Shown here: one piece after another, positions 3,583-5,014 of the stretch | How positions within the stretch are numbered: the stretch's first letter is position 1 | Layout: every line of letters starts with the position of its first letter | DNA from: Candidatus Saccharimonadota bacterium | GTDB lineage: Bacteria; Patescibacteriota; Saccharimonadia; UBA4664 | DNA length: 5,014 nucleotides | Reading direction: 5' to 3' | Assembly: GCA_029288275.1 (NCBI GenBank) | Contig: JARIHM010000121.1 | Coordinates: 1-5,014, forward strand | Notes under the pieces: model-generated | The model's database searches: none | What the model was told of the DNA's origin: nothing | The model's input: the letters and a program-made list of their open reading frames with translations, nothing else | Translations under genes and position numbers: made by a program

Positions 3583-3609
3583 TTAGCACACACCGCAAGT
3601 GAGTGCTAA
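3583..3609. promoter_or_regulatory. CIRCE operator 2 of dnaK, in the leader
   Basis: TTAGCACAC (3583-3591), nine bases, GAGTGCTAA (3601-3609): 17 of 18 arm positions match. It lies downstream of the predicted transcription start and its spacer lacks TTGACG, so it carries no promoter. In RNA the arms could form a hairpin upstream of the ribosome site, as proposed for CIRCE leaders in other bacteria. Confidence 0.93.
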
Positions 3610-3636
3610 CATAGCTTTTAGAAGGAGAATTTATTC

Positions 3637-5014
3637 ATGGGTAAAATCATCGGTATTGACCTGGGTACGACCAACTCAGCCATGGCTGTAATGGAAGGTG
3701 GCCAGCCGGCGATTATCGCCAACGCTGAGGGTAACCGCACCACGCCGTCGATCGTGGCTACGAGCAAAAGCGGCGAGCGGCTGGTGGGCCAGGTGGCTAA
3801 GCGCCAGGCAGTTATCAATCCGGACAACACTATCTTTGAGGTTAAACGGCTGATCGGCCGCAAGGCCTCTGATGCTGAGGTAAAGCGCGACGAAAAGCTG
3901 ATGCCATACCAGATTGTAGAAGACGGTCAGGCTGTGAAGGTGAAGATGGGCGACAAGAACTACACGCCCGAAGAGATCTCAGCCATGATTCTGAGCAAGC
4001 TCAAGGCCGATGCTGAGGCCTTCCTGGGCGGCCCGGTCACCGAAGCGGTGATCACTGTGCCGGCCTACTTTAACGACGCGCAACGCCAGGCCACTAAGGA
4101 TGCTGGCAAGATTGCTGGCCTTGAGGTGAAGCGCATTATTAACGAGCCGACAGCGGCCGCATTGGCTTACGGTCTCGACAAAAAGGCCGAAGAGAAGATC
4201 GTAGTCTACGACTTGGGTGGCGGTACGTTTGACGTGAGCGTGCTCGAGCTGGGCGACGGTGTGTTTGAGGTGAAGAGCACCAACGGTGACACGCACCTGG
4301 GCGGCGCCGACTTCGACCAGGCCATCATGGCGCACCTGATTGATGAGTTTAAAAAGGCCGAGGGCATGGACCTGAGCGCCGATAAGGCCGCCGTACAGCG
4401 CCTCAAGGAAGCAGCCGAAAAGGCCAAGATCGAGCTGTCGACCACAACCGAGAGCGAGATCAACCTGCCGTTTATTACGGCTGACGCCTCTGGCCCCAAG
4501 CACTTTACCTATACGCTGACGCGTGCCAAGCTGGAGAGCCTGGTGGCTGATCTGGTCGATCGCACGGCTGGTCCGTGCCAGGCGGCCCTTAAGGACGCCG
4601 GCCTGAGCGCCAGCGACATTAACGAAGTCGTGCTTGTGGGTGGCATGACCCGCATGCCGGCCGTGCAGGCTAAGGTTGAGCAGATCTTTGGCAAGAAGCC
4701 GCTTCAGGGCGTGAACCCCGATGAGGTGGTGGCTGTGGGCGCCGCAGTGCAGGGCGGCGTGCTGGCTGGTGATGTAAAGGACGTGCTGCTGCTCGACGTC
4801 ACTCCGCTGAGCCTGGGTCTGGAGACCATGGGCGGCGTGATGACCCGGCTGATTGAGCGCAACACCACCATCCCGACAAGCAAGAGCCAGGTGTTTAGTA
4901 CGGCAGCTGACTCGCAGACCCAGGTCGAAATTAATGTGCTCCAAGGCGAGCGCGAGTTTGCCAATGATAACAAGAGCCTGGGTCGCTTCATCCTCGATGG
5001 CATTGCGCCGGCCC
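3637..5014 (+). CDS. dnaK: Chaperone DnaK (Hsp70), 5' part, runs off the window
   Basis: DnaK is the cytoplasmic Hsp70: ATP binding and hydrolysis in the N-terminal domain control holding and release of unfolded peptides, with DnaJ and GrpE as partners. The 459 codons present (E. coli DnaK has 638) hold the whole ATPase domain and the start of the substrate domain. Seen: Hsp70 signature 1 [10 protein letters not shown] (5-14), catalytic Lys70 in [17 protein letters not shown] (141-150), phosphate loop [11 protein letters not shown] with Thr197 (191-201), [11 protein letters not shown] (217-227), signature 3 [14 protein letters not shown] (331-344), and linker DVLLLDVTP (382-390). After RLIGR it keeps the segment that Gram-positive DnaKs lack. 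Start ATG 3637 follows GAAGGAGA (3621-3628). The frame is unbroken to the last base; the lid region and any dnaJ lie beyond. Two CIRCEs control it. Confidence 0.99.
   Translation, partial: MGKIIGIDLGTTNSAMAVMEGGQPAIIANAEGNRTTPSIVATSKSGERLVGQVAKRQAVINPDNTIFEVKRLIGRKASDAEVKRDEKLMPYQIVEDGQAVKVKMGDKNYTPEEISAMILSKLKADAEAFLGGPVTEAVITVPAYFNDAQRQATKDAGKIAGLEVKRIINEPTAAALAYGLDKKAEEKIVVYDLGGGTFDVSVLELGDGVFEVKSTNGDTHLGGADFDQAIMAHLIDEFKKAEGMDLSADKAAVQRLKEAAEKAKIELSTTTESEINLPFITADASGPKHFTYTLTRAKLESLVADLVDRTAGPCQAALKDAGLSASDINEVVLVGGMTRMPAVQAKVEQIFGKKPLQGVNPDEVVAVGAAVQGGVLAGDVKDVLLLDVTPLSLGLETMGGVMTRLIERNTTIPTSKSQVFSTAADSQTQVEINVLQGEREFANDNKSLGRFILDGIAPA

Noticed and set aside
3979..4944. Long open frame (321 codons) on the minus strand opposite dnaK
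   Set aside because: It is the antisense of the conserved DnaK ATPase domain. Such frames arise from dnaK codon bias and have often been mislabelled as NAD-specific glutamate dehydrogenase. It has His/Leu/Ala-rich composition and no real family motif.

Overview
The window carries a bacterial heat-shock chaperone locus: hrcA, grpE and the first 459 codons of dnaK, all on the + strand and all controlled by the HrcA operator CIRCE (TTAGCACTC-N9-GAGTGCTAA). The DNA is GC-rich outside the promoters. The CIRCE/HrcA system, Shine-Dalgarno sequences and rho-independent hairpins show a bacterium. The HrcA is only 230 aa and DnaK has a Gram-negative-type ATPase domain. A short HrcA would fit a reduced-genome lineage such as Patescibacteria/CPR, but I cannot fix the taxon from this window and hold that idea at low confidence. 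Bases 1-39 are not genomic: they are an Illumina Nextera adapter, so this is the raw end of an assembled contig.

Layout. 40-159 (+) is the Pro/Ala/Ser-rich tail of a truncated protein. 180-335 (-) is a 51-aa two-helix membrane protein of the DUF5670 / lmo0937 type, ending inside its own terminator. 455-979 (-) is an unrecognised 174-aa soluble protein with a terminator hairpin after it. It is divergent from hrcA (1122-1814, +), with a perfect CIRCE between them. An unrecognised acidic 133-aa protein (1860-2261, +) follows hrcA closely and ends at a terminator (2292-2325). grpE (2386-2868, +) has its own promoter inside a degenerate CIRCE. dnaK (3637 to the window end) has two tandem CIRCEs.

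The gap between grpE and dnaK (2869-3636) is not empty. The minus strand holds two small genes, each with promoter and Shine-Dalgarno, whose products look related to each other (Y-x-V-x-F start, V/I-T-A-x-[ST]-K, VKKI). The grpE-proximal one appears frameshifted. The dnaK-proximal one is followed by a coding-like stretch in another frame, then a strong minus-strand terminator.

How it works together: DnaK is the ATP-driven Hsp70 and GrpE its nucleotide-exchange factor. HrcA represses all three transcription units, including its own, by binding CIRCE. In the three CIRCEs that overlap promoters the -35 hexamer TTGACG begins exactly at the first base of the 9-nt CIRCE spacer, so bound HrcA would directly cover the polymerase site. 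The hrcA start codon lies only about 10 nt after its -10 box with no Shine-Dalgarno, which suggests a leaderless or nearly leaderless mRNA.
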